From assembly GCA_028819575.1 (NCBI GenBank), contig JAPPLB010000141.1, forward strand, positions 1 through 64,000: a stretch of 64,000 nt of DNA. The letters run 5' to 3'. Numbering within the stretch: the first letter of the stretch is position 1; each line of letters opens with the position of its first letter. Made by a program: the position numbers and the translations under genes. The notes beneath the pieces are model-generated. The model saw only the letters and a list, made by a program, of their open reading frames with translations, was not told the origin of the DNA and did no database searches. This document shows, one piece after another, positions 17,422 through 26,334 of this stretch. The stretch is from Bryobacterales bacterium (GTDB lineage: Bacteria > Acidobacteriota > Terriglobia > Bryobacterales > UBA6623).

Positions 17422-18807
17422 GTGATTTATTTAGGTAAAACTAAATCAAGATGCTTCACAAGCTTTCGGTTGATGGGCTGCATCATTTGGGCTTCGTCAC
17501 TGATCGGCCAATCGCCCGAACCGGTTGCAAAGGATCCTGTTCAGTCCCGCCTCGAAATGCTGGAGGCGCGCATCCGTCAACTCGAAGCTGAAATCGCCGT
17601 ACTCAAACGCGCCGGCCAAGAGCCCGACGAGGAGCCCGGAATCTTCTCCCGGCAATCAGCGTCTGTCGTTCCGGTTCCCGAGCCCGAACCTCTTGTCGAG
17701 CGGCCCCTGCCCATGGCAGAGGTCATCCCGAGCGCCGCCGACCGGTCGTCCCGCGAGGACTCTTTCGAGATCCGCATGCCGATCTCGGGCTATATGGAGT
17801 CCCACGTCAACAAGGCCGAAGGCGAGCCCGCGATCGGCGACTTCCACCGCTTCGTCCTGCTCTTCGGACACAGCTTCAGCGACCGTATCCAATTCTGGTC
17901 GGAACTCGAACTGGAACATGCCTTGGTCGAGGGAGGAAGGCCGAGCGGCGAATTGGAACTCGAGCAAGCCTATCTCGACTTCCTCGTCAAACCCTGGTTG
18001 AACTTCCGTTCGGGCATCATGCTCGCTCCCGTCGGCCTCGTGAACGAACGGCACGAGCCTCCGTCGTTCAACGGAGTCGAGCGGCCCTTTGTCGACACCG
18101 TCATCCTGCCCAGCACCTGGTTCGAACCCGGCGCCGGCATCTTCGGCGACTTGGGCGGCGGCTTCGTATACAAGTCGTACGTGATGGCTCCGCTGAACGC
18201 TTCTCTCTTCAACGCAGAAGAGGGTATCCGTGAAGGCCGGCAGAAAGCCTTCGGGTCGATCATGCAGAACCCCGCGATTACGGGGCGTCTCGAGTATCAC
18301 GGCCTGCCGGGCCTGTCGCTGGGCGGCAGTTTCTGGACCGGTAAAAGCGGTTTCGCCACTCCCGGCATCAACCCTCGGGTCAACGTTTTTGAGTTCGATG
18401 GACGATTCAGCGTTTCACGATTTGATTTCCGCGGGGAATGGGCGAACCTGACCCTCGATCAAACCGAGCGGCTGAATTCGTTGCTCCAGCGCACAACAGG
18501 CGTCAACCCAAACATCGCTGAAAGAATGCGCGGATTCTATCTCGAGGGGGCGTACCACTTGCTCCCGCTCCGGCAGCGATACGACCTGGTCGCGTTTTCT
18601 CGTTACGAGAACTTCGATACCCAAAACCGCGTGGCCCAAGGCTTTCTTCCTCTCAAGGAGTTCGACCGCGATGCGCTCGTCACGGGGTTGACATTCTTTC
18701 CCGAGCCGGATGTCGCGCTCAAGTTCGATTACACCGTTCTGCGCAACCAGAGTCGACTCATCAAGGCCCGTAATGGGGTAAACCTTGGCATTGGATGGTG
18801 GTTCTGA
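17422..18807 (+). CDS. Outer-membrane porin, OprO/OprP (phosphate-selective) type
   Basis: 461 residues. After a signal-like N-terminus (positive KTKSR, then FTSFRLMGCIIWASSLIG) comes a short predicted coiled coil (RLEMLEARIRQLEAEIAVLKR), a Pro/Glu linker, and a long beta-barrel domain with alternating aromatic strands ending in GIGWWF, a terminal-aromatic barrel signature. The coiled coil resembles the trimerising N-terminus of OprO/OprP relatives. The GTG start gives a complete signal peptide; the internal ATG at 17473 (MGCIIWASS) would lack a charged n-region but sits better relative to the promoter. The gene is followed by a short repeat copy, then by copper and haem proteins. Confidence 0.75.
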   Translation: MIYLGKTKSRCFTSFRLMGCIIWASSLIGQSPEPVAKDPVQSRLEMLEARIRQLEAEIAVLKRAGQEPDEEPGIFSRQSASVVPVPEPEPLVERPLPMAEVIPSAADRSSREDSFEIRMPISGYMESHVNKAEGEPAIGDFHRFVLLFGHSFSDRIQFWSELELEHALVEGGRPSGELELEQAYLDFLVKPWLNFRSGIMLAPVGLVNERHEPPSFNGVERPFVDTVILPSTWFEPGAGIFGDLGGGFVYKSYVMAPLNASLFNAEEGIREGRQKAFGSIMQNPAITGRLEYHGLPGLSLGGSFWTGKSGFATPGINPRVNVFEFDGRFSVSRFDFRGEWANLTLDQTERLNSLLQRTTGVNPNIAERMRGFYLEGAYHLLPLRQRYDLVAFSRYENFDTQNRVAQGFLPLKEFDRDALVTGLTFFPEPDVALKFDYTVLRNQSRLIKARNGVNLGIGWWF

Positions 18808-18815
18808 TGTTCTTG

Positions 18816-18929
18816 ACCTGCATTTCTCACCTCCTGGGGTCAAGTACGTTGAGCACGGCAAGCAAGCGCAACAAAGTCCTGGCGGTCGTATCGTGTGCTT
18901 CGACCGTCGGGTGGTGAGAAATGCAGGCT
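18816..18929 (+). repeat. Interspersed inverted-end element, copy 6 (internally deleted, 114 bp)
   Basis: Both termini are present (ACCTGCATTTCTCACC and GGTGGTGAGAAATGCAGGCT) but the left arm and half of the central hairpin are missing: sequence jumps from CACCTCCTGG directly to TCAAGTACGTTGAGCACGG. It begins 9 bp after the porin stop codon. Confidence 0.93.
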
Positions 18930-18956
18930 AGGGGAAAAAGCAGGCGAGGCCCACGA

Positions 18957-19337
18957 ATGAGACGTCACGACCCCCGAACGGTTCCGCTGTTGCTCTTGAT
19001 CTCTCTGGGCCTGTTCGCGATCACGTCATCCGAGGCCGAGTCCGAACGCGAACAGCCCGACCGCGTTATCAGCGTAGTGGCCGAACGCTTCAGCTTCGTG
19101 CCTTCCGTCATTCGCCTGAAACAGGGCGAGGTAGTCGAATTGAGGATCCGCAGCCTCGACACCAACCACGGCTTTCGCATCCGGGAAGCCGGTGTCAATG
19201 TGATCGTTCCCAAACGTGGGCGCGGCGACGCCCGTATTCTCTTCCGCGCACAGAAGAAGGGCGTCTTCCCGTTCGAGTGCTCGAAGGCTTGCGGCGCGGG
19301 TCACACCATCATGCGCGGTCGGATTGTTGTGCGATGA
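18957..19337 (+). CDS. Secreted cupredoxin with a CuA-type site (stand-alone)
   Basis: 126 residues: a signal peptide or single anchor (VPLLLLISLGLFAITSSEA) and one cupredoxin domain. The CuA ligand pattern is complete: His71 (DTNHGF) and C108-SKA-C112-GAG-H116-TI-M119, as in cytochrome oxidase subunit II and NosZ. Unlike subunit II there is no transmembrane hairpin, so this is a soluble or anchored electron carrier or copper carrier in the periplasm. Its stop overlaps the start of the di-haem oxidoreductase (ATGA), implying a functional pair. The track ORF starts in the repeat; MRRHDPRTV at 18957 is preferred. Confidence 0.85.
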   Translation: MRRHDPRTVPLLLLISLGLFAITSSEAESEREQPDRVISVVAERFSFVPSVIRLKQGEVVELRIRSLDTNHGFRIREAGVNVIVPKRGRGDARILFRAQKKGVFPFECSKACGAGHTIMRGRIVVR

Positions 19338-20605
19338 AGACCCGTTCACTCGTATGGGCCGGGTTATTGGCCGCTCTGCTATCGGTGATCGCAATGGCGC
19401 CCGGCCCAACAGCGAGGGCGGCGGACTCACAGCGCCGACTCTCGCCCCCCACGCGCCTGGTGCAATCTTCCGCCCGGAATCTCAACGGAGCACCTGCGGG
19501 ACGCCCCTCGCAACCCGGCAACCCGCTCCCCGGCATCACCGAACAGGAGTTTGAATTCTTTCGCATCGGTCTCGACGATTTCCTCGAAGTCGAGGACGCC
19601 GCCGAGGGGCTCGGCCCGGCCTTCAACGGACTCAGTTGCGCGCAATGCCATGCAACCCCCGCGATCGGCGGGATCAGCCCGGTCTCGGAAGTGCATGCCG
19701 GCCGCGTCGATCAGAACGGCAACTTCACCGTTCTGGGGGGCGATACCATGTTCCATCTCTTCTCGCTCCCTGACCAGCAATGCCAACCGCGAGTTCCGCG
19801 GGAAGCCAATGTCTTCGCCCGACGCATTCCGATCCCGCTTTTTGGAGCAGGTCTCGTCGAAGCCATCGCCGATGAGACCATCCGTGCTCGTGAAGACCCC
19901 GGCGATCGGAACGCCGACGGTATCAGCGGCCGGGCAGCCGTCGTCGTCGACGTCGCCAGCGGCCGGGAACGGGTCGGCCGATTCGGCTGGAAGGCCCAGC
20001 ACGCCACCCTGCTCACCTTCGGGGCGGACGCCTACCGCAACGAGATGGGTATTACCAACGACCTTTTCCGCACAGAAGTCGGCGCCGGCATCGATCCCGA
20101 ACGGCTTGATCTTTGCGATCCGGCTGCCGATCCCGAAGACAGCCTGGAGCCCCTTACCGGTTTGCGCGGCATCGACGCCTTCGAGGCCTTCATGAAGTTC
20201 CTCGCCCCTCTGGAACGCGGACCGGTCAACGAAACCGTCATACGGGGAGAAACTCTCTTTTCGGCGATCGGCTGCATACACTGCCATGTTCCCATGATGG
20301 TCACCGCCGAAAGTCCGAACCCCGTCTTCGATCGTCGTGAGGTCTTCCTGTTCTCTGACCTACTGCTGCACGATGTCGCCACAGGAGACGGCATCCCCCA
20401 AGCATCGGCTCTTGCCCATGAAATCCGAACACCCGCGCTGTGGGGTCTGCGCCACCGCCGCCCGCTGCTGCACGACGGCAGCGCCGCCAACCCCGAGCAG
20501 GCTGTCTTACGCCACGGCAACGAAGCGCAACGGTCGGCGGACAGCTACCGCAGGCTTTCGGAGGAAGACAAATCTGCCCTGCTTGCTTTTCTCGACTCAC
20601 TCTGA
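19334..20605 (+). CDS. Di-haem thiol-oxidoreductase-like protein (DHOR/DUF1111 family)
   Basis: 423 residues with a signal peptide (LVWAGLLAALLSVIAMAPGPTARA). Two c-haem motifs are present: CAQCH near residue 116 and CIHCH in the C-terminal half. GLGPAFNGLSCAQCH, GRFGWKAQHATLLTF and the C-terminal EIRTPALWGLRHRRPLLHDG are signatures of the DHOR family, distant relatives of the CCP/MauG group. The reaction is unknown; redox work on thiols, copper or peroxides has been proposed for relatives. It is translationally coupled to the CuA cupredoxin upstream, which could be its electron partner. Confidence 0.88.
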   Translation: MKTRSLVWAGLLAALLSVIAMAPGPTARAADSQRRLSPPTRLVQSSARNLNGAPAGRPSQPGNPLPGITEQEFEFFRIGLDDFLEVEDAAEGLGPAFNGLSCAQCHATPAIGGISPVSEVHAGRVDQNGNFTVLGGDTMFHLFSLPDQQCQPRVPREANVFARRIPIPLFGAGLVEAIADETIRAREDPGDRNADGISGRAAVVVDVASGRERVGRFGWKAQHATLLTFGADAYRNEMGITNDLFRTEVGAGIDPERLDLCDPAADPEDSLEPLTGLRGIDAFEAFMKFLAPLERGPVNETVIRGETLFSAIGCIHCHVPMMVTAESPNPVFDRREVFLFSDLLLHDVATGDGIPQASALAHEIRTPALWGLRHRRPLLHDGSAANPEQAVLRHGNEAQRSADSYRRLSEEDKSALLAFLDSL

Positions 20606-20860
20606 CCTGAAACATCCCCCTATGCAAGCAGCGTTGACACCAACCCGAAGGGTTCCTCTTGCAGGATTCACACCCGGGCGGAGCAAATCCCTGGGAGCGC
20701 GCGGGTGCCCTCTGGGCGCCTGCCCGCCTCTCCGCATGATCCGCTGGCAGGCGGATGAAAAGCGAACCCAAAACATCGTCCGAATCAAGCAGCCATGACG
20801 CCGATCCGGATGTTTCTTGCTCGAATGATCCGCACCGCGTAGCGGGGCGGGGGCGGGACT

Positions 20861-21040
20861 AGCCTGCATGTCTCACCACATGGCGAGGCGAAGTGGGTGA
20901 GAGGGCCGTCAGGACTAGGCGCAAGCCGCTTGGCGCGCGCAGGCGTACTTGAACAGTACGTTGAGCACGGCAAGCAAGCGCAACGAAGCCCTGGCGGTCG
21001 TATCGTGTGCTTCGACCGTCGGGTGGTGAGAAATGCAGGT
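20861..21040 (+). repeat. Interspersed inverted-end element, copy 7 (complete, 180 bp)
   Basis: Ends AGCCTGCATGTCTCACCACA and GGTGGTGAGAAATGCAGGT, with the intact CGTACT-TGAAC-AGTACG hairpin. It lies in open intergenic sequence: 255 bp without a recognisable gene on its left (only high-GC sequence seen) and 91 bp to the DUF362 gene on its right. Confidence 0.95.
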
Positions 21041-21131
21041 CAGCCTGCCGTAGCCTGAAACCGGCAAGGGCAGCCATCCACCGTTCGAAGTTCGTGCTGC
21101 TAGAATGGGTCCGAATTCAAGGGAGGCGTAC

Positions 21132-22274
21132 ATGCACTTTGATCGACGCGAGTTCCTGGCCGCCGGTGCAGCCGCCGCCGCTGCTGCTTGCAACCGGAAA
21201 GCCGCCGAAAGCAAAGCGGCCGCTTCCGGTTCTTCGACCGGCGCAAAACTCGGTATTCCGGGCCCCTATCCGGGACGCGTTGTGGCCGTCAGCCATCCCG
21301 GCAGCATCATCTCTGACCGCTATCAGGCCGAGCCGGTCCGCCGGATGATGGAGCGCGGCATGCTCGAGCTGACGCATGCCGAGAGCTGGGCCGATGCATG
21401 GCGCGTATTTTTCGAGCCGGGAGACGTCGTCGGTGTCAAGCTCAATCCGGTTGGCCAGCCTGCCGTGATATCGGCGCCCGAGGTGCTGCACCCGATCATT
21501 GACGGCCTGGAGCAGGCCGGAGTCAAGCGCAAAGACATCATCGCCTACGACCGCTATCACGACCAATTCCTCAAAGCCGGGTTCGACAAATGGCTTCCGG
21601 AAGGAGTCCGCTGGATGTCGGCGTCACAGAATTTCCGCAACTTCCAGATGGATATGGAGGGATACGACCGCGACACGTACATGGAGATGCCGCTGGTTCA
21701 CCCGGACTACAAGGAGGAATTCAGCCTGAACGATCCGCACATCCGGCGCTCCTACGTCTCGAACTTTTTCAGCAAAGAGATCAACAAGATGGTCAACCTG
21801 TGCCTGCTGAAGCACCATCAGTCAGCGGGCGTGACCCTGGCGCTGAAGAACCTCTCGCACGGTCTCGTCAACAACGTCAATCGCAGCCACGTCACAACTA
21901 CGGCTAATGCCTGCGGTCTTTTCATTCCGGCCGTGGTCGACTTGCCGGTCGTTCGGGAAAAGGTCGTCTTGAACATCCTCGATGGGGTCAAGGCCGCCTA
22001 CCATGGTGGTCCCGGCACGACGGTCAGCAAGTACGCCTGGAATCACAAGACGATGTACTTCGCGACGGATCCGGTTGCGCTCGACAAGACCGGTTGGAAG
22101 GCCATCGACAAAAAACGTGAGGAGGTCGGGGTCGCTCCGATCGCCCTCCTTAAACCGGACGAAGACAGCCTTTGGCTGAATTGCCATGTGGAGCACATCG
22201 AGATCGCCGGCAACTTCGGTCTCGGCGTGTTCGACGACGAGCAGATCCGCGTCAAGCGCATTGATCTGGCTTAG
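21132..22274 (+). CDS. DUF362 family protein, Tat-exported lipoprotein
   Basis: 380 residues. The N-terminus DRREFLAAGAAAAAAAC joins a Tat-like RR-x-F-L motif to a lipobox cysteine. The body has the DUF362 features VGVKLNPVG, LKHHQSAGVTLALKNLSHG and FATDPVALDKTGW. DUF362 proteins are often Fe-S linked, but no CxxCxxC cluster is seen here. Function is unknown. A good Shine-Dalgarno (GGGAGG) precedes the ATG at 21132, and a TAGAAT (21101-21106) could be the -10. The TAG stop is made with the first bases of a repeat copy (GCTTAGCCTG), so the C-terminus VKRIDLA may be native or clipped. Confidence 0.82.
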   Translation: MHFDRREFLAAGAAAAAAACNRKAAESKAAASGSSTGAKLGIPGPYPGRVVAVSHPGSIISDRYQAEPVRRMMERGMLELTHAESWADAWRVFFEPGDVVGVKLNPVGQPAVISAPEVLHPIIDGLEQAGVKRKDIIAYDRYHDQFLKAGFDKWLPEGVRWMSASQNFRNFQMDMEGYDRDTYMEMPLVHPDYKEEFSLNDPHIRRSYVSNFFSKEINKMVNLCLLKHHQSAGVTLALKNLSHGLVNNVNRSHVTTTANACGLFIPAVVDLPVVREKVVLNILDGVKAAYHGGPGTTVSKYAWNHKTMYFATDPVALDKTGWKAIDKKREEVGVAPIALLKPDEDSLWLNCHVEHIEIAGNFGLGVFDDEQIRVKRIDLA

Positions 22275-22448
22275 CCTGAATTTCTGACCACGTGGCGAGG
22301 TGAAGAGTGTGAGAGGGCCGTCAGGACGAGGCGCGAGCCGCTTGGCGTGCGCAGGGGTTGCGGCCTAATCGCCTGCTTCGGTCCTCGGGTCACGAAACAC
22401 GGCCTTTTTTCGCGTGCTTCGGCCGTCGGGTGGTGAGAAATGCAGGCT
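22273..22448 (+). repeat. Interspersed inverted-end element, copy 8 (variant middle)
   Basis: Ends AGCCTGAATTTCTGACCACG and GGTGGTGAGAAATGCAGGCT. The centre is the variant shared with copy 4: GGGGTTGCGGCC, then a partial duplicate of the right-end block (TGCTTCGGTCCTCGGGT), then the second module CACGAAACACGGCC. The left end overlaps the stop codon of the DUF362 gene. Confidence 0.93.
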
Positions 22449-22563
22449 GGATGGTTTCTCCCACGTTCGTTTCGGAAGCCCGCCGCTCCCGCCTGCCAAG
22501 CGGAGTGCTCACAAAACTTCATGTAACCCTCGGGGGCGATTGCTAATCTGACTGAGTAGGGTA

Positions 22564-25089
22564 TTGTCAGTGGGCGTTCCTTTCGTAACAGGCCTGATAG
22601 CTGTCTTGCTGCTGTTCCCCGGGGCGGCGTCCGGCCAGGAAAACGGTTCCGCGATCGTCGGACAGGCTGTGGTCGTGGGGCCGAACTCGGAACGCTTCGG
22701 CGCCGCCGGAGCGCAGATCCGCCTGCAGTCGGTTTCCGAGGTGGAGCCGGATTCCGAATCGCAACAGGCAGAGGCGCCCGCAGCAGAGCCCATTGCCGAA
22801 ACGGACGAACTCGGCATCTTCCGCTTCTCCGGCATCCCCGCCGGCTGTTACGTAACGGTCGCAACGGCTCCGGGCATGATCGGTCAGAGCGACTTGTTTT
22901 GCTTGCCTGCCGAGGAGCAGCCTTTCCGGCTCGCCATCGAAATGCAGGTCGAGGCCGTCGTCGAGTCCGTCGAAGTGACCGCCTCCGCCATTACGATCGA
23001 CCCCAGCGAAACGTCCTCCTCTGGATCTGTTGGTTTTTCGACCATAGATAACGCGCCCAAGGCGAACAGACGATACGAGGACGTTATGCCGCTCATTCCC
23101 GGAGTGCTGCGCGGCAACGAAGGCGAGATCAACCTCAATGGCGTTCGCGCAAGCCAGAGTGGTTCGCAACTGAACAGCGTCGACATGACGGACCCGGTGT
23201 CACGCACTTCACAATTCAGCATGCCACTCAGCGTCATCTCGAACGTACAAGTCCTTTCGACTCCTTACGACGCGAAATTCGGCGGCTTTGCGGGAGCAGT
23301 ATCCACGGTCGAGACCAAGCCGGCGAACTTGTCGAAGCTCACGGTCGACCTCCAGAATTTCGGTCCACGCATCCGTCGCAGAGACGGCGCGATCATGGGA
23401 ATCGAGTCGTTCACTCCAAGACTCACCGTCAACGTTCCGATCAAGGACGGCCGTCTCGCTCTTCTCCATTCCACGGAATACCAGTTTGTACGGGCGGATC
23501 AGGAAGACGCCAATCTCCCGCTGCTGGAACGGGATGTCGAGCGCGAGTCGCTGACTGTCTTCAACCAGTTCGACGCCCGCATCTCAAACCGCAATCGGAT
23601 GTCACTGAGCGTTCTCGTTTACCCCGAGAAGCTCAGCTACTTCGGCCTGAACGCATTCAACACGCAGCTTTCGACTCCCGACTTGCGGCGGCGCGGCCAA
23701 CTGGTGACTTTGAGGGATACCCACGAATTCCAGTCCGGCGCGCTGCTGATCTCGAGCCTCTCCTATCAGGACCTCGACAACGATGTGAAGCCTCGGACGT
23801 ACGATCCTTCGTTCATCGATCTCGAGCGCGCCCGTGGAGCATTCTTCAACCGGCAAGCCCGTCGAACGATACGCCGCAACCTGTCCGGGCAATACCATCT
23901 CGCCCCGCTGGGCAATCACCAGATTGTGACCGGCATCCAGTGGGGCCTCGAGTCCTACAGGGGTGAACAGATCTTCAATCCCATTACCTGGCTGGGCATG
24001 AACAACCGGGTCGTCTCCGAACTGGACTTCACGAATCCAACGACCGTTCGCGCGAACAAGAACGACCTTGCCGCGTTCGTGCAGGACAAGTGGTCCGTGT
24101 CGGAAGCGCTGACACTCGACCTGGGCGCAAGGCTCGAACGTGACTCGATCGCCATGGAGTGGAATCCTTCCTTCCGCGCCGGCTTCGCTTACGCTTTCGG
24201 TGGCGGCTCGCGGACCGTGCTCCGCGGCGGCAGCGGACTGTTCATCGACCGCATTAGCCTGCTCGTGCCGACGTTCATGCAACTTCCGGTGCGCATCGAG
24301 ACGCGCTTCGATCCCTCTGGAGACGTCACCTCATTGCGGCGGTTCGATCCGCGCATTGACGGAAAGATCCGCAATGCTCACAGCTTGGGTTGGAACCTGC
24401 AACTCGACCACGAGTTGATCAACGATCTGTTCCTCCGGGTCGGCTACCAGCAAAGGCGAACAACGCGCAATTTCCTGATCGAACCAAGCTTCCCCGTCGG
24501 ATCGAACGACGAGGCAAGCGCCCTGATTCTCAGCAACAACGGGCGAGACCATTATCGGGAATACCAGGTCACGGCGCGCTACCGCCTCAAGGGGACGGGT
24601 CATATCACGGCGTCATACGTTCGGTCCTCGTCCGTCGGCGACCTGAACGACCTGGGCTCGATCTACGGTCCGACGCCTCTTGCGTTGATTCGCCCGAACG
24701 AGCGGGGTCCTTTGAGATTCGACGTTCCCCACCGCCTTCTCGCTTGGACGGAATTCCCCTTGCCGTTCGGCTTGAAGGCCATCCCCGTATGGGAAGTGAG
24801 AAGCGGTTTTCCCTACTCGAATATCGACGAATACCGTGACTTCGTGGGCGCCCGCAACCGCGCAGGACGATTCCCGGCCTTCAATGCAATCGATTTCCAG
24901 GCGACGAAGCAGTTCACGATCAAGCTGATGGGCAAGGAGCGGCGTATCCGAGCAGGAATACGGCTCTTCAACATCTTGAACAATTTCAATCCGCAGGATG
25001 TCCAGGAAAACCTGTCGAGCCCTTTCTATGGAACCTTCTATCGCGGTGTGAAACGCAAGATCCGCGGGGTGTTCGAAATTGGTAACTAG
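22564..25089 (+). CDS. Oar-like TonB-dependent receptor with carboxypeptidase-regulatory-like N-terminus
   Basis: 841 residues: a signal peptide (FVTGLIAVLLLFPGAASG), a carboxypeptidase-regulatory-like domain (about residues 30-120, ending in an IFRFSGIPAGCYVTV strand), a plug domain (LIPGVLRGNEGEINLNGVRASQSGSQLNSVD) and a beta-barrel to the C-terminus. This is the Oar/OmpA-linked receptor type expanded in Acidobacteriota, probably for uptake or display of large substrates. The start is uncertain: TTG at 22564 or GTG at 22570 both give a good signal peptide. It is somewhat shorter than the 1100-residue relative at 51.6 kb. No TonB box can be named with confidence. Confidence 0.85.
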   Translation: MSVGVPFVTGLIAVLLLFPGAASGQENGSAIVGQAVVVGPNSERFGAAGAQIRLQSVSEVEPDSESQQAEAPAAEPIAETDELGIFRFSGIPAGCYVTVATAPGMIGQSDLFCLPAEEQPFRLAIEMQVEAVVESVEVTASAITIDPSETSSSGSVGFSTIDNAPKANRRYEDVMPLIPGVLRGNEGEINLNGVRASQSGSQLNSVDMTDPVSRTSQFSMPLSVISNVQVLSTPYDAKFGGFAGAVSTVETKPANLSKLTVDLQNFGPRIRRRDGAIMGIESFTPRLTVNVPIKDGRLALLHSTEYQFVRADQEDANLPLLERDVERESLTVFNQFDARISNRNRMSLSVLVYPEKLSYFGLNAFNTQLSTPDLRRRGQLVTLRDTHEFQSGALLISSLSYQDLDNDVKPRTYDPSFIDLERARGAFFNRQARRTIRRNLSGQYHLAPLGNHQIVTGIQWGLESYRGEQIFNPITWLGMNNRVVSELDFTNPTTVRANKNDLAAFVQDKWSVSEALTLDLGARLERDSIAMEWNPSFRAGFAYAFGGGSRTVLRGGSGLFIDRISLLVPTFMQLPVRIETRFDPSGDVTSLRRFDPRIDGKIRNAHSLGWNLQLDHELINDLFLRVGYQQRRTTRNFLIEPSFPVGSNDEASALILSNNGRDHYREYQVTARYRLKGTGHITASYVRSSSVGDLNDLGSIYGPTPLALIRPNERGPLRFDVPHRLLAWTEFPLPFGLKAIPVWEVRSGFPYSNIDEYRDFVGARNRAGRFPAFNAIDFQATKQFTIKLMGKERRIRAGIRLFNILNNFNPQDVQENLSSPFYGTFYRGVKRKIRGVFEIGN

Positions 25090-25388
25090 CCGGAAGAGGT
25101 TCCGACAACGCAGATAGATATGCCCGCGATTGTGGAAAGAGCATCGAGTTGAAGTTGCGGGATCGGCTGTCGTGCACACGACGTCAAAACGCGTTCACCC
25201 GTTAGCTGTCATACAAGGGACTGTCGCTCGTCCGTTGCCGCGCCGTACGGACAGCTTGGTGAAAGGCCCGCCGCATCGCTGATATCGGCTGCTCCTGCCG
25301 GCTCCCGTCCCACGCCATCACCGCGATCACTGTGGGGCTTTGCCCCCCTCAGGCCATGCCAGGACCATCGGAGACCAAGAATCAAGAG
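25090..25388. other. Intergenic region with nothing recognised
   Basis: 299 bp between the convergent Oar-like receptor and the formylglycine-generating-enzyme-like gene. No ORF with family similarity, no repeat copy and no convincing terminator with a T-run was seen. Confidence 0.6.
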
Positions 25389-26321
25389 CTAATCCAACGT
25401 CTTCGCAACGCGAAAGCCGAAGCTGCTGATGCGAAGGGCGGCGCGGTCCCAGATGCGCGCGCCGGGACGGAGGAACCCCCCATAGCTGACCCAGGAACCG
25501 CCGCGCAACACACGGCGGCCGCAATTGCCTTCCCAGCAGTCCTCCGTCCACTCCCACAAATTCCCGACCATGTCCGACAGAGCGACTCCGTTGGCGCCGT
25601 AGGAGCCGACAGGACAGGTTCCTCCATGAATTCCTCGGTTACGGCACCCTCTGGGCGACCCGGCGGCCGCGCGTCCCCACTCGTCCTCGGTCGGCAACCG
25701 GTACGTACCGCCCGTGGTTTGGCTCAGCCACGACACATACTCCTGCGCGTCGTTCCAACTCACGCACGTCACCGGATGGCGATCCGTCTGTCGAAAACCG
25801 GGATTCCTCCACGAGTCGCCTTGAACAATGCTGAAACATCCGGCGCCCGCACCCCCGCCGGTCGCCGACGCGAATGCCCGATACTCTCCGACCGTCACCT
25901 CGTAGCGGCCCAGCGCCAGCCGGCCGCCCGGCATGACCACCATCTCCGGGCACTCGTCACAATCCCGGAACATCTCGCCCGGTTTCTGATGTCCTTCGCC
26001 GCCGGCCGCAACCCTGGAATCCGGAGCAGGAGATGCAGACAACCGCGCCTCGACTGCAAGTGGATCACCCCCTGTGCCGCGCAACTCCGACAGCCGAATC
26101 TGCGCGAGGACGCGAAAAACCCCGTTCGGGAACTGCTCGATGTATGCCTCGTACTCCGCCGGGTTGGTGCTGTTCATAATCGACTGCCAGAACAGGTTCT
26201 CTTGCTCCTCGGTGGCTGCCGGAGCACTCGCGGAGACCGGCGATGGGGAGTCCGGTCCAGCGCCGCGATCCTGCGCCGATGCCGGGGGCGCAGCCAGCAG
26301 GACGAGCGCGATGACAAACAT
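25389..26321 (-). CDS. Secreted formylglycine-generating enzyme (SUMF1/FGE-sulfatase) family protein
   Basis: 310 residues: a signal peptide (MFVIALVLLAAPPASAQ), a helical linker, and a C-terminal SUMF1 domain from about residue 125: MVVMPGGRLALGRYEVTVGEY, HPVTCVSWNDAQEYVSWLS, YRLPTEDEWGRAA, DMVGNLWEWTEDCW, RRVLRGGSW and FGFRVAK. Genuine sulfatase-activating enzymes need a specific cysteine pair; here Cys residues occur in pairs (CRNRG..CPVG, CWEGNC) that look structural, and no sulfatase is adjacent, so it may be a non-enzymatic FGE-fold protein. The linker NPAEYEAYIEQFPNGVFRVLAQIRL is common before secreted peptidase or FGE domains. The start 14 bp from a repeat copy replaces the longer track ORF. 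Confidence 0.85.
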   Translation of the reverse strand: MFVIALVLLAAPPASAQDRGAGPDSPSPVSASAPAATEEQENLFWQSIMNSTNPAEYEAYIEQFPNGVFRVLAQIRLSELRGTGGDPLAVEARLSASPAPDSRVAAGGEGHQKPGEMFRDCDECPEMVVMPGGRLALGRYEVTVGEYRAFASATGGGAGAGCFSIVQGDSWRNPGFRQTDRHPVTCVSWNDAQEYVSWLSQTTGGTYRLPTEDEWGRAAAGSPRGCRNRGIHGGTCPVGSYGANGVALSDMVGNLWEWTEDCWEGNCGRRVLRGGSWVSYGGFLRPGARIWDRAALRISSFGFRVAKTLD

Positions 26322-26334
26322 GAGATGCAGCGTT

